Shown piece after piece: positions 52,472 to 64,000 of a stretch of DNA of 64,000 nt. Position 1 is the first letter of the stretch; every line of letters starts with the position of its first letter. The notes under the pieces are model-generated. The model worked only from the letters and a program-made list of their open reading frames with translations, was not told the origin of the DNA and did no database searches. The position numbers and the translations under genes are program-made. Location: positions 124,001-188,000 of the forward strand of contig NBAY01000030.1 of the NCBI GenBank assembly GCA_002794775.1, written 5' to 3'. The stretch is from Porodaedalea pini (Eukaryota; Basidiomycota; Agaricomycetes; Hymenochaetales; Hymenochaetaceae).

Positions 52472-54941
52472 TTTACAGGGCTGGTTCTAGAGGCGACGGG
52501 GATTCAGAGACGGACGAGCATTGGACAACGAGTACAGAGTTAAAGGATTAAAGTTAAGAGATACGTACTTAAGAAGGGCTAGTATGTTGTTTTGAGGAAG
52601 GAAGACGACTTCTTACTCAGATATCGTGATAAGTTAAAGTTTACAAAATGCTGAATCAGCAAATGTCCGGAAGCGGTTTTCGGACTTCAAAGGACATAAG
52701 CTCTTTATACTATTATAGGCCAAGTACGGCAGTAGCGGTGAGCTTCTGCAAGCTCACATATAGGCCGGAGGTATTCAGCAGCGAAGCAGAACAGCATTTG
52801 TGGCAAAAGCGAGGACCGAGGGGATAACTTTCACAGATCGCGTCTGAAAAATAAGTTTTCGGCATTCGCGGCTTGACCATTCAGAAACCCACCGAACTTG
52901 TGTGCCTGTGGGGAATGGCTTGAAAGGAAGCAGACATAAAGGATACGGAATGAAAACCTGAGAATGCCATAAATGTGCCTTGCTTGCGACACTGGATTCC
53001 TGTTAGCCAACTGTGAGATTAGTTAGATTGCTCTTCTAACTTGAAGCGATATGCTATGATGAGCGGCATAGGTGCAGAGCTACAGTGCCGCTATCCAAAA
53101 TAAAGGAACTATTCTTGTGTAGGAAATCTTGACCAGAACAAGGCGATACTCACCCCTGTCCTGGGACTCCGCATCTGCAGCCAAACAATTTACGTTCTTT
53201 ACTTAGCATCGTCTTAGAAAGACAAATCAGCAGCTCTTCGCAACCTGTGTCACTTACAGATGTGATGTCGCTTGCTTCGCCGACAGCTCGCAGGAAGGCA
53301 GAAGAGCCCCACCACAACGTATCGATTATTCTCCAATAGAAAAACGCTAACGTCCGAGAGTTGAGAGTTTAAAGGCATGTGCTTCAACTCATTGACCTCA
53401 TATCACTAAACATTATCTTGAAACCTTTTTTCACGCACGGCGTGGAAGAAATTTGGGCGGTCGGACTCCGACCGGAGCAATGAGAGGTGTGTGACATGCA
53501 TGTGACAATCGTGTAAACTCCGATAGGAACTCCGACTTTGCGATTGGGATTCTTTCTCTATGCATTGGCGCGAAGGTCGACATCTAGCAATATACCCCGA
53601 GGTGAAGAACTACATTTAGCTCCATTATTGATCATGGCACGACATTACCATCTAAGCACAGAAGCTTGTCATCTAGCCTGAGTAAAATTCCAACAAGAAA
53701 GTTTGTCATCTCCCTGTCCAGCGTTTCGTCCTCTGAGTCATCACCGACCCTCCAGTCTGCTCGACTCCACTAAGCCGTAAGCATTATCCCCCGTGTTTCT
53801 CCACCAGTATCAGCTTTCTGACCACGGAGAATGTTTCATATTCATCCCATGTGAGTACCAGTGTCCCGCACGTTCGTTCGTGAGATTAAAGAGGAACGTC
53901 ATGTCATCCGAGCAATTAGTTGTGGGGTGACTCGAGAGAGAATGGGGAAGCTCCATCCTGAACGCATCGTTCGGAGTGCATAAAATGATGTCTGGGGTTA
54001 GCATGTATAGACACGGGCCAAAATTGAAAGATGTTCAAGGTTCCTGGATCAGCTGAAGAGACGGTTGTAATAAAGGCGATTGAGAAAGGACGTAAATAGG
54101 AATCATCTTCTCTTCATAATCTACAGCAGATGGTCCCGTCTTGGAGTATGAGGAACAATGATACACAGGAACGCCTCGAGTTTCTCCTCCGCATCGCATC
54201 TGCACCCGTACTCATTCATACAGCTTATGTTTTGCTGCATTCTACCCTTCACTTTCTGAAGAAGATACAATTGTAATTCTTCGGGTTGTCAGTGATTCGC
54301 AACATGCGTCCAGAGGGACGGAAACGAACGAGCAATAGAGATAGTCTATGGTAGAAATGCGGCATCCTAAAGCAAGAGGCGATCGCGCTTGCCTCGAGAA
54401 TGTACACAATTATGGTATCCTGAAACTACACGAAACCTGGCTGTGTGTAGCATGTTTGAACGTGTTGGTATGCATGTTTCTCTGTAGACCGAGCAGGTGT
54501 TTGTAAGGTGTTCTGACGTTTTCGACTTCCTCTAAATGGCGCAGTAGATATTTGTTTGAAAGCTATCTGTTAGCTGTAAAATAAAATTTACCTTCCAAAG
54601 CTGTCTTCCCATCTGAGGTCAGGTTTGCAGAGACTTCTGTAGCGAGTAGACATATCATAGCTGCTGTGTAAGTCCGAGTCTCCATGCGCCTTTTTCTATC
54701 CAGAGAGGAAGGCCTTGAAGTCGATAATGAATGAGTTCAGATGAGTGAAATTTCTCGTTCTTTGATACGGCGAGGTCAATATGTGATGGGCTCGAGTCAG
54801 AGAAAAAAGAATCAAGGAAATCGTAAACTTGATGATATAGCTAGGAACGTGTGATTGAAACGAGGGCAAAAAAATGCCACGTGACCAGGTCAATTATGAG
54901 TCAAACCCATCAACTTGCTTTCCTGCAATCCGACCTCACGA
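52472..54941. other. Intergenic region, no gene seen
   Basis: 2.5 kb with only short, unsupported open frames. It is flanked by the start of the macrodomain gene and the start of the formyltransferase gene, so both promoters lie in it. No repeats were recognised. Confidence 0.5.
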
Positions 54942-56454
54942 ATGATGTTACCTCGCACTTTATCCGTCTTTAAGGCACTGAAAGTTGGAAATTCTCTGCC
55001 TCACACCCGAGCTACAAGAGCCCTAAGCTCTGCACCGACTTCAGGCCCATTCAACATCTTATTCCTCGGAAGAGATGAGTTTTCCGTTCTGGTGCTGGAT
55101 CAGCTCTATCAACATCCTGGTGCGTTTCAATGTATTTGCTATAATCAAAAGGGCTATAACAGACCTTCGCTAGAAAGATGTATGGAGTAATATTCAAGTC
55201 GCGACGCATCCAGATGAGAAGACAGGAAGAAACGGCTCAAAGATTTCGGTTTGTGAGTGTTTCTCATTTTCTGCGCCTATTTCTTGATAGTAATTGACAT
55301 TTAGCTCCTCTTAAAACCAAAAGTCTCGAATTGGGACTCGGGACACATCTGATTCCTCGCCAGAAGGGAGCTTTTAAGGATTGGTTGGTGAGTAATTTGG
55401 TTGCTCACGCGGTGTACAAGCTCATGGTGACCTTGCGTTTAGCCCCCTTCTCAGTTTCTCCGTTCACAGCCATTGTCAAATAGTCTGCTGGTAACCGCCT
55501 CATTTGGACGGATGATCCCCGACCAAATCTTGCACCTCTTTCTCATTTCCCGACGATTGAATGTCCATCCTTCACACATTCCACTATATCGAGGGCCGGC
55601 GCCCATTCAACACACCATTGCGGATGGAAGGAACGAAACTGGGGTATGTATTCTCGAAATGAAAGAGAAGAAGTTCGGCGCAGATGGTGGGGAAGTGTGG
55701 GCAAGAAAAACCCAGGTGAGCCAGATTTAACCTGCAAAAACAATGGCGGACTGCCAATCACCGATCTTCTAATTCAAGGCTGTTCCACCGAATTCTTCAT
55801 TCTCCGGGTTGAGAGATGTACTTGCTGTCGAAGGAGGGAGGTTACTTGTGTCTGTGTTAAAAGACATGATTGCTGGCACTGTGAGCTACGATAATATCCA
55901 TCCATCTACTGACGCTTTAACTCATCGCATTGGCATTCAGGCAGTCGCTACTCCTCAAGACGATACTGGTGCCAGCAGAGCACCCTTCATCACTCAGGAA
56001 ACTGCGACCGTCGATTTTCGTACTTGGGATGCTCAGAAGATAGAGCGGATGTACCGTGCTATAGGACATCAGGTACACACCAAATTTACCCGACCTCTCG
56101 CAGACAGCCTCAATCGACTAATGCTACGTCTGTGGTTGCCAGAAACCGATAATTACGACCCTTCCCTCGATGAAAACACTGCAGCTTCATTCACCGCAGC
56201 CTTATCTTAGAACTTCATCGATTGCGGAACTTTCAAAGCCATTGCGTGCTCTGCAGACTCCAGGCGACGCTACCTATGACCCCACGACGCACATGCTTGC
56301 GATTCGGTGTGCAAACGATAGCTTTGTACACGTGCCAAGCTTGAAGCAGCAGGACAAGAAGCAACTTTCGGCGCAAGAGTGGTGGAAAGGAGTTTGGCCG
56401 CAATGGCTCAATAACAGAGTTATGAAGCTCGGACATGAAAGCCGAGTGCCGTGA
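54942..56454 (+). CDS. FMT1: Methionyl-tRNA formyltransferase, mitochondrial
   Basis: It formylates initiator Met-tRNA with 10-formyl-THF for mitochondrial translation. Start at one of two adjacent ATGs (54942/54945), giving a Ser/Arg-rich presequence (MMLPRTLSVFKALKVG...) as for a matrix import signal. Then FNILFLGRDEFSVLVLDQLY, WSNIQVATHPDEKTGRNG, a catalytic-domain stretch LLVTASFGRMIPDQIL, and the active-site block LNVHPSHIPLYRGPAPIQH with catalytic Asn and His, followed by ETGVCILEM. The C-terminal OB-like domain includes ATVDFRTWDAQKIERMYRAI and SAQEWWKGVWPQWLNN. About seven exons. The stop at 56454 is the simplest; coding-like sequence continues after a possible donor at 56453, so the extreme C-terminus is uncertain. 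Confidence 0.9.
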
Positions 56455-57879
56455 GTGCCAATAATAGTACGTACTTTTACCAGGAAAGACGGTGCTTCTT
56501 CTTTTCTCTCGATGATTGGCCTTCTAGAAAATCTTCGTTCTGACTTGCCTTCGCTGTTGCGAGGGGGTGCAGTTGAGGTTAGATTTACTTCCTCTTGTAG
56601 TATTCTTCCATTCAGCCTACATATCTTTGTGTTTGGCGGCCCTTTCTTATTTAACCCCGCTTCTTTGTCCGCCCAATCTACCGACCCGTAATTAACAAGG
56701 CCTAGTCCGAACTTCTGAGCGGAGATGGGGAGCCTGGACTTTGGAGCACGTAAAATAAGGTTGAATTTGTAAGTCCCCGCCGGGCGTGGTACATCAGTCT
56801 TCTGTCCGTGCTTCGCCTTCTCCCTTCTAATGCCGCCGATGTCGAGAGTAATCTCGGGTAGCTCATGTGTGCTCCCTATCTGCTCTGTACCTTCAATCCA
56901 CACTAGTACTATCCCGATGTCTCCGACAAGGTTGCATGGCTACTGCCTTAGACATCCGGCACGTAAACTGAAGCCGACGCTTCCCTACATCGGATTCGAC
57001 ACGTGAGTTTAGAGAAGACATGGCTGTTGCTTTCTTTATCGACCCTTTGCAAGCGTTTCATCTCGCCTAGTCCTATGCTTTACCTAGGCTTACCGAGTAG
57101 CTGGCGACGACCCATCTCCAGCATTCTGCATATGAAACGACTACAGCTTTCATGTGCAAGCCGACCTTCAGGCGATTATACCTCCCGCCTCGATTCCTCA
57201 CGCCGCTACGTCGTCGACAAAGTTGGTCTTTTGTTCACATCTGTGCGAAACGAAGACATCTCTTCCATTTTCATCAAATACGACGGCACTCTCGCGCCGG
57301 CGCTGATATTATAAAAGACCGGCGGACTTCGAAGAGATGTCTGACTACACCACAGAGTCAGGGGTCGTCGAGGGGACTGACACGAGCATGCACTCGGATT
57401 TCAACAAGACAGACTGCCGAAAGGTCGGAAAATCTGTGGTGAACACGGAGAGGAACCCACATCTCCGTGCTCTTAGATTAATATTATTGATGAATACGTT
57501 ACTCCCGTCCGAGTCTAAGACGTCATATTGCATTAATATTGTCCATGATACGTATATTGCGATACCTTGTTTATTTCTCCGACTGTTGCGGTATTTCGAG
57601 AGGAAATAAATGCTTATCATGCGAGATTTTCGTATACCGTTGTTCATTCCTGATGTACAATATTTTAGAAAATAAGATATACGTGAGACCTCGATCGCGA
57701 GATCTATCGGCGGAACGCTGACAACGTGAAGATATGATACTACAACGGCGGCGGCACGCAGTTGGACGTGCCCTTCGAGAATAAAGACCCAATATGAATA
57801 ACGAGAAGATTGGTGAAAGCGTCATGATATGAACAGAGTAGTGGCCGCGAATAATAAGAAATACCGGATATCTGGATGA
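56455..57879. other. Convergent intergenic region, FMT1 / sugar transporter
   Basis: 1.4 kb. A minus-strand open stretch at 56460-56903 (for example ITLDIGGIRREKAKHGQ) and a plus-strand one at 57003-57314 have no recognised domains and no good start context. I regard neither as supported. Confidence 0.45.
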
Positions 57880-59699
57880 TCAAACGGTCTTCTCGGGAAG
57901 CTGGTAGGACGCCCCGCTTGCCTTATCATCGACTAGATGGTCGTCACAGACATCAAGAGTGGCGGCGTCCGCAACCTGGCCGACGGCATCAGCGCCGTCA
58001 AACATCGCAGACGTCTCCTCGAGCGAGCGGCCCTTCGTTTCGACGACGTAGAAGTAGCAGAATATGAGCTCGACGAGGAGCCAGCAGCAATACACGACAT
58101 AGTACTTCCACCCAAGCGCGTCGAGCGCGATGGGGTTGACGTACTGGTTGAAAATGAGTGCCAGCGAGATGGTGAAGTTGAACACGGTGAAGGCTTTCGC
58201 GCGGATGTTGTATGGGAGAATCTCGATCGTGTATGATACGATGAGCGGTGTAAAAGCCAGGCTAGAGCAAAACAATTGTCAGCTGATTTGCAGATCAAAA
58301 TAAACTCGGATGCATACTCGTAAAAGGCGTAGAACAAGAATATGAAAGCGATGACAGCATGCGCTGCCTGGTCGCTTCCAGTATTCGCAAAAACACCGGC
58401 ACAAGCAGTCTGACAAGTGAAAGACACGAGCATACCGGCGGCCGACGTGAGGAATAATGAGCGGCGGCCGACGCGCTCGACTAGGAAGCTCGCAATGATT
58501 GCTATCGCAAGGTTCCAGATCTGGAGGATACCGTTGATGAGTAGCTGCGTTGTCGGGTCCGTGATGCCAATCGAGTCGAAGACCTTGTTGAGGTAGTACG
58601 AGACCAGACCGTTGCCCGACCACTGTGAGAAGAATGCAATTGCGACGATGATGCGCATGCGCTTGCGATTTCCCGGTGTCATGACGAGCGACTTCCAGCC
58701 AACATTCGCGTTCACATGTCGGTCAAGTTCAATGGCAGCCTTGATTTCTTGGAACTCGTACTGGACAAGGGGATCTTGTCTACGGAACATACGACGCGCG
58801 CTTGTTAGACGGGAGAGAGAAAAAAATACGTAAAAGGCTACGCACTCGTTGCCATCGGCGTGGTAATGTGCAAGAGTCCGGAGTGCCTGAGTCTCTCGAC
58901 CCTTGGAAAAGAGAAAACGCGGCGACTCGGGAGCGAACCAAACGAGGCAAACCTGGGCGACGGAAGGCAGACCCTGCAGAAGTGACGGTACACGCCAACT
59001 CCAGGAACTAGGGATTTTGAACGTGCCATACGTTGACCACGCCGCCACAATAGCACCTGCGTACCATAGAGAGTTGTAAAGCGAAGTGAGTGGTGCACGA
59101 TATGGCGGGTAGGAGATCTCGGAGACGAGCATCGGAGCGGCATTCGCAGCGAACGTGAGTCCGAAACCAATGAGGAAGCGTGCGCCAATGAACATGTTGA
59201 CAGTTTGTGACGCTGTTTGGAGGGCGGTCGCACCCAGCATTATAGCGGCACCGATGAGAATGGCAGGTCTGCGCCCAAGTCCATCAGAAAGGTACGGCGC
59301 CATGGGGTACGCGGCGAGTGCTCCAATGTTTTGTATGGCATTAAGAAGACCAAGCATGCCACCCCTTGGGTGGTTAAACGAAGACTCCCACTGGTCGAGA
59401 GACTGCAGGCCATTCATCATGCTCCCGTCGTATCCATTGGTGGATGATGTAATGAGGCTGGATGAGAAGACAAGGTGAGCAACTAGATGCACATCTCTCA
59501 AAGAGAAGGCAGGACGCACAAAAGCATAATCCAGGCATTTAGGCAGATGAGGCTGAGGGTGGTTCATAGAAATAAGTATACCTGCAGTGGAGGGGAAAAG
59601 AACTTACCGCCAGTTGCTATGCCACTTGCGATTGGGATCGAGGAGGTGGGCGTAACCAGCGTTGGCCCCGTCATTAACTACCGCAGCACCGATACCCAT
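57880..59699 (-). CDS. MFS sugar transporter (lactose permease-like)
   Basis: A 12-helix major facilitator of the sugar porter family at the plasma membrane, importing a sugar with protons. Four exons are clear; exon 1 is 59699-59608 (MGIGAAVVNDGANAGYAHLL), joined in phase to DVHLVAHLVF. Signatures in order: NGYDGSMMNGLQSL, SDGLGRRPAIL (loop 2-3 G-x-GRR), WRVPSLLQGLPS, PESPRFLFSKGRE, DPLVQYEFQEIKAAIE, FFSQWSGNGLVSYYLN, VERVGRRSLFL, ASLVER-type helices, FYDLAFTPLIVSYTIEILPY and the closing ETKGRSLEE. Stop TGA near 57880. The pattern with WSGNGLVSYYL is that of the LAC12-like disaccharide/galacturonate group. Exact substrate is not decidable. No lesion was seen. Confidence 0.92.
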
Positions 59700-62600
59700 G
59701 TTGTTCTAGACTTCTAGTGATAAGGAAGGGACAGACGAGGATGAAGGGCAGAGATAATGCTGGGCTGGATATGAACATAGTGTAGAGAGGAATATTTTAT
59801 AGTCTGCGAGAGCGATTGTCAGTGGCTGACAGTGATGGCTAGAGGCGGACACAAAAGTGAAGGCAATCACCGTAGAGCCGACCAAGTGATCGACGATCAG
59901 CTGACACGGCTATGCCTATGTACTTTGAGTTCTAGTTTTGCCACAAATAAATAACAATCTGCCCAGTTCATAAAATTCCAATTTGCCATTTTTTACTGTC
60001 ACCCTCAGCTCTATATGTATCTAACAGTAAGAAATTTCAGGTGCTATGACTGTAGTCTAGAACCAAGCATTCACTATGCTTTATTCAAAAAAACTTCACT
60101 GGAAGGCACCTGGGTAGTGCCAACACTTGAGCCCACAAGACAGATGGGACAAAACAATATTTGTTGCTGTCAGAGAGACTGAGGCAACAAAGGTGTTGGA
60201 AAAGGTTCAAATAGAAAGGATTATATGATAGGAACTATACAGTACCAGTCCAAAAGGAATCCATTGAGAATTACTCTTGGAATACACATGCCAAAGGATC
60301 ACTTGACTCAGTGCAAGTGCATATGAGCTTCAGACAGGTTGGGGAGTGAAGGGAATATGAAAAGGATATGAATAGAATATAATGTGCCATGCTCCAAAGG
60401 TCTGGAGGCTATGCTGCCCCCAAGTTATGGTCTTGGACTTGGTGTGTTCATGGTATGGCTGTATGGTGGCCTTCTGGAGTTTGTGCATCTTGGAATATCA
60501 GCAGCTTGGTACCTCAGAGTCATGACACAGTGTCCAGACAGTCAGTGTCATGTCAGATGTGGTAAGAACACTCTGGCTGGCTTACATTCACTTTGGTCTG
60601 AGGCACAAAACCACAGAACTAAATGGAGAAAACTTTACTATACAGAAGCTGCTATACAGGCACTGTGGGGAAATCATGGTAAGGAAAGATCTCAGAACAA
60701 AGCCTGCTTTACCCCGGACATTGCTCATTTCTGGGTGATCGACTGCCCGGTGTTTTCAACCAAGACTCGGCGGCACGCCCATGCCGCAATGCTTTTGTTT
60801 GCTATGAATGTCAGTGGTTGTTGAGGTTGGAACGCACCTACTCACTCCTGAAGACATAATTGGCAGTGACTCTGTCATACCTTTTTTTTCTTTTTGGGAG
60901 GGCGCGGGAGTGGAGAATCAGACCAGTGCAATGGTACGTATGTTAGCTTACCTGGCTCCCTGTCTCGTCATGTTGAAACCAGCAAAAACAATTCAACACT
61001 ACAATCAGCGGTCCCATTTGTGCAATTTTGTTGCTGTGGGCCTGACTGACTTCAACCTATTGGGGGTGCTTTGAGCCCGGCCCTTTGATCAGTTGCAAAG
61101 GATACTTTGAAACCGGCAAGGAATAAGAGAAGCTGTGAATAAGTGATCGTCGCCTTCTTTTCAAAGCAAGAACTCGAAGCAGCCAAACATAGTATCCTTG
61201 GGAATGCCTTCGAAGGCTCCTAGCCTTCTGCATATCCTCTCGCATGTTCTCTTGTCTGCCTTCTCGAGCTTCGAATCCGAGCCTATGACTGCAAGCCAGA
61301 ACGAGCAACGAGCGATTCTGTCAAAACCGTTTGTTGGTCCCGGGCTGAGCTAAGTACAGCAGATAAGTAAGTCCAGGATGTCGAGGCTGATTGATCTCGT
61401 GTCTGCGCATACACTTCCATCCATTCCAAAGGAATTGGTCGAGACCCTTGCAAAGGTTCAATTCTCCATACTTGTTTCGGACATTCACTGAACTGGGTAG
61501 ATACGGGGGAGTGCGAGCATCGCAACGAGCTGCGCTCTCTCCTCGATCCTGATTGAAATACCGAGATGAATGCAATTGTTTCTTTGGAGGACATTTAGAT
61601 ACTGGCTTTTGAAGTATAACATTGTTCCCGACCTTAGTGATACCCTCACTTCTCTGGGCTGAGACTTCTTGCGCGCAGGTGGTACGGCGAACGTTCCTTG
61701 GGTTTACAATGATTTAGGAGGCCAACTTGATATACAATCCTTATAGCACTACTAGAAAGATAAGCTTTCAAGTCGGCTTTATACCGTGGTCGCCGCCTCC
61801 AGAGTGGATAGAGACTCAGGCACTGTGAAGTATGCAGGAGCATTCGCTTGGAATCTTTCTGAATCTCCATTATCGGATTCTCTCCAACCCGAGCGCAACA
61901 TCGACGATGGATCAAATGATTGAGTTGGAAGCAATTTTATGCCTAACAACTTGTCGATATCGCAAATTTGTCAGATAGCTGACAAGATGGTATATGCGAG
62001 GCGTCAGCCCTATTTGCGACTCACGATCAAGCCTGCGTCCACTGATTTGTTGTTGACGAAATTCAATAAATTCAAATTGTTAGATAGGAAGGTTGAATGA
62101 CCGACTGCTTTACGAGGCTCTCGTACGATTCCGCAGAAGCTAGGCTCGCAGACCTTGAGGGGAAGACCAAAAATTAAAACATACTCCAGGTCAGCAACTC
62201 GACGAGCCTGGAGAGTTTTGCGACGTACCGTGTTCTCGGGGAATTTGATATACTCGAAGGAAGATATGAGTCTGCCGGACCTCTTCTTCAGTTGGATGAG
62301 GCTGGCAAGAGGCGATAGCTGCTGATTCACAGAGCTGCGGACGTATCCTCCTTCTTCGTCGCACCAAAATTGCAGCCGATCCACCTGCACCAACCATTTC
62401 GTTACCAGTCGTACCATTGGCGGCAGTACAAGGCTAAGTCAATGCAAAAACCTCCTCGACGAATGCGCATAGGGATGGCACGCACGCGACTCTTTCTTTA
62501 GCGATGATGATATGCCGCGAGGTCCTTAAACGAGTTTTCAACCCGAGGCGGCGTCTCTGTATATTCCATTTCCTTCATTAGTTCATCCAGTCAGCTCAGT

Positions 62601-63376
62601 GTAGTTGTTATAAACAAATGGAAACATGCCTGCAAAGGACAAGCTCGGAGACACATAGAACACAAAGAGATACAGTATGCCAGGCATCTGCGTAGGCCCC
62701 TTGCAGCACCATGTTAGAAGTTAAATTCTTTTCCGCGGGGTACAATGGCTGCACATCGCGTACGACCATTCCTTGTTTAGTAGCCTGCTTGAGTATACGA
62801 GACATCCGAATGTGGCTCGTGAGGACGCAAGGGCTCCTGATAAAAACCTACTCTCACAAAGACAGGACGTACTTACAGAGTTCAACACTTGAATAAACTG
62901 TACCTCCTGAGGGCGAACTTTTCTTTTCTGTGAGTCAGAGGAAACCGAGTCAGCTCCAGCCTGTAAAAATTCGACATATTGTGTTGGACGAGTATGGCCA
63001 GCTTCGAGTTGATTCAGTCCAGTCCGGAGAGAGTTAGTTCGGCGATAAAAGACGGTACAGGTCTGAAGAGCGAGTGTAAGGTCTCAAAGGAGTCTACGGC
63101 TTACTTTTCTACGTTCACTCTGATAAGTCATCACACGTGGCGTGCGTTGCACGCGCTGAACAACGTGTAAACTCCGATTCGGCATCTGCCGATGTCACGC
63201 GTGCTACGATAAGTTATCTCGAATTCTGCATTCAACTCAGATCAAACAGCCGAAGCGAGGATTTGACCAGGTTCACCAAGCTCCTGTTCTCTGATATGTA
63301 ACCCAACGGCTTGTAGAGTGACCTAGATACGCTGCACGGAGATCCTCGCAAGCTCGAACTGTTCCTAGTATTCATT
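59700..63376. other. Gene-poor interval with a CpG-free block
   Basis: It holds the sugar transporter promoter (from 59700), the CpG desert (59909-60714), and about 2.6 kb in which I recognise no gene. Weak minus-strand open stretches at 62010-62417 and 62608-62805 have no family resemblance. Confidence 0.5.
59909..60714. repeat. 806-bp block with no CpG dinucleotide, probable relic of a methylated repeat
   Basis: Read base by base, no CG occurs between the CG at 59907-59908 and the one at 60715-60716, although C and G are both common, and CA and TG are abundant. Flanks return at once to the usual CpG-rich composition. No terminal repeats or transposon protein was identified; the open frame 60384-60824 that crosses its right edge is not credible as a gene. 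Confidence 0.8.
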
Positions 63377-64000
63377 ATGCCGGATAATCACATCACAAAA
63401 TTGCTTTGCAATTCCACTCTTAACTGGAGATTGACACTCCTCGGTCGCTCTGTCCTCCTCCTCACTCTTGAGCTCCTTGCAAATGCAGCTTGTTGGATTG
63501 CCGCGGGCATTGCATTCGGACGGCGCGATGAGACACGAGGCACACTGAGTTTAGCGCTCCTTGCTTGGGTATGTCTAGGACATGTTTCTGCACTAACCGA
63601 AGCCCTGATAACCATAACATAGACTATTGGTCTCCGTCATGGTGAGCTACTAAAATTTTATAATGGCGCATACACTTAAATAATGTAACTTTTTAGGGTT
63701 GGATGCAGATCACATCAGGTAAAAAAGATGCCTGCAGCTAATCTTTATCACTCAGTTTCTACCTAGTGCAATAGACAACGCTACTAGAGGTCTGATCAGT
63801 ATGGGGCAGCTTCCGGTAACTTGCGGCCTATTTTTCTCGTTGGGCCACAGCACCATCGTTATTGCTGTCGTACGTTCTGCTGTCACTTACAGTTTCCGTT
63901 ACCAAAGATTCAAACTGACCGTGATGTGAGAGAGCAGAATGTCGCTATCGCTATCAGTACGAGCGTATATGACAAGATCTCTTGTGTAGGCGATGTTGGA
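63377..64000 (+). CDS. NiCoT-family nickel/cobalt transporter, 5' part
   Basis: The start MPDNHITKLLCNSTLNW (63377) is followed by two N-terminal membrane helices (SVLLLTLELLANAACWIAAG, SLALLAWVCLGHV region). Splicing TGG + a 19-nt exon + a 22-nt exon + the next exon gives TIGLRHGLDADHISAIDNATR, the diagnostic metal-binding H-x-x-D-A-D-H-I motif of the NiCoT/NicO family, then LISMGQLPVTCGLFFSLGHSTIVIAV and, from 63929, NVAIAISTSVYDKISCVGDV. The gene runs off the window. Family knowledge: eight-helix plasma-membrane carriers with high affinity for Ni2+ and/or Co2+, in fungi supplying urease. The usual HA-x-D is HG-x-D here. No urease or accessory gene is in view. Confidence 0.92.
63623..63718 (+). 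other. Two microexons (19 and 22 nt) forming the NiCoT metal-binding motif
   Basis: Exons 63623-63641 and 63697-63718 with GT-AG introns on both sides; reading CGT CAT G | GG TTG GAT GCA GAT CAC ATC AG | T GCA gives RHGLDADHISA. Reading through any of these introns would break the motif. Confidence 0.92.

Noticed and set aside
56460..56903. Minus-strand open frame downstream of FMT1
   Set aside because: It has no ATG in good context, no recognised domain, and lies where the 3' ends of two convergent genes are expected.
60384..60824. 146-codon open frame on plus inside and beyond the CpG-free block
   Set aside because: It crosses the compositional boundary, has no known domain, and stop-free frames are expected by chance in such sequence; the composition is better explained by repeat decay.
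62010..62960. Possible small minus-strand gene from pieces at 62010-62417 and 62608-62960
   Set aside because: Frames and splice sites could not be joined into one model and no family resemblance was found.

Overview
The window comes from the nuclear genome of a filamentous basidiomycete, most likely an Agaricomycete. Genes are packed on both strands and cut by very many short introns (about 50-80 nt, GT-AG, a few GC-AG). The gene families and a transposon protein family with the SACEHVFGECRKEVKDF-type motif, which I know from mushroom genomes, fit this group. I see no bacterial, organellar, rRNA, tRNA or CRISPR signal.

Layout. 1-9.4 kb: the 3' half of one ABCC (MRP-type) transporter gene and a complete second copy, in tandem on + and sharing a 999-bp near-identical tract. 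10.0-11.5 kb: a secreted intradiol-type dioxygenase. 12.1-19.1 kb: a complete 6,965-bp DNA transposon with an 8-bp target duplication, 16-bp perfect inverted ends, arrays of a 10-bp motif at each end, and one nine-exon minus-strand gene that fuses a Ulp1-like (C48) SUMO-protease domain to a transposase. It lies 207 bp upstream of a third ABCC gene (19.3-26.2 kb), which carries a catalytic-site substitution and a probable frameshift. 26.5-38.4 kb is a housekeeping DNA-metabolism block: MSH6 and a RAD51-like gene diverging from a 219-bp promoter, 5-formyltetrahydrofolate cyclo-ligase, and DNA primase small subunit diverging from PIG-P (GPI-anchor synthesis, to 39.3 kb). 41.2-43.5 kb: a C2H2 transcription factor, followed by about 8 kb with no recognisable gene. 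51.5-52.5 kb: a macrodomain protein. 54.9-56.5 kb: mitochondrial methionyl-tRNA formyltransferase. 57.9-59.7 kb: an MFS sugar transporter. 59.9-60.7 kb: 806 bp without a single CpG. 63.4 kb to the end: the 5' part of a nickel/cobalt (NiCoT) transporter.

The genes do not form one pathway. The two coherent groups are a transport/detoxification cluster (three ABCC pumps plus an aromatic-ring dioxygenase, invaded by the transposon) and a genome-maintenance group (MSH6, RAD51-like, primase), with one-carbon metabolism represented by both the cyclo-ligase and the formyltransferase. The observations most worth following are the intact transposon, the coding of core functional motifs on microexons of 7-22 nt in several unrelated families, the CpG desert, and the conversion-like tract between ABC copies.
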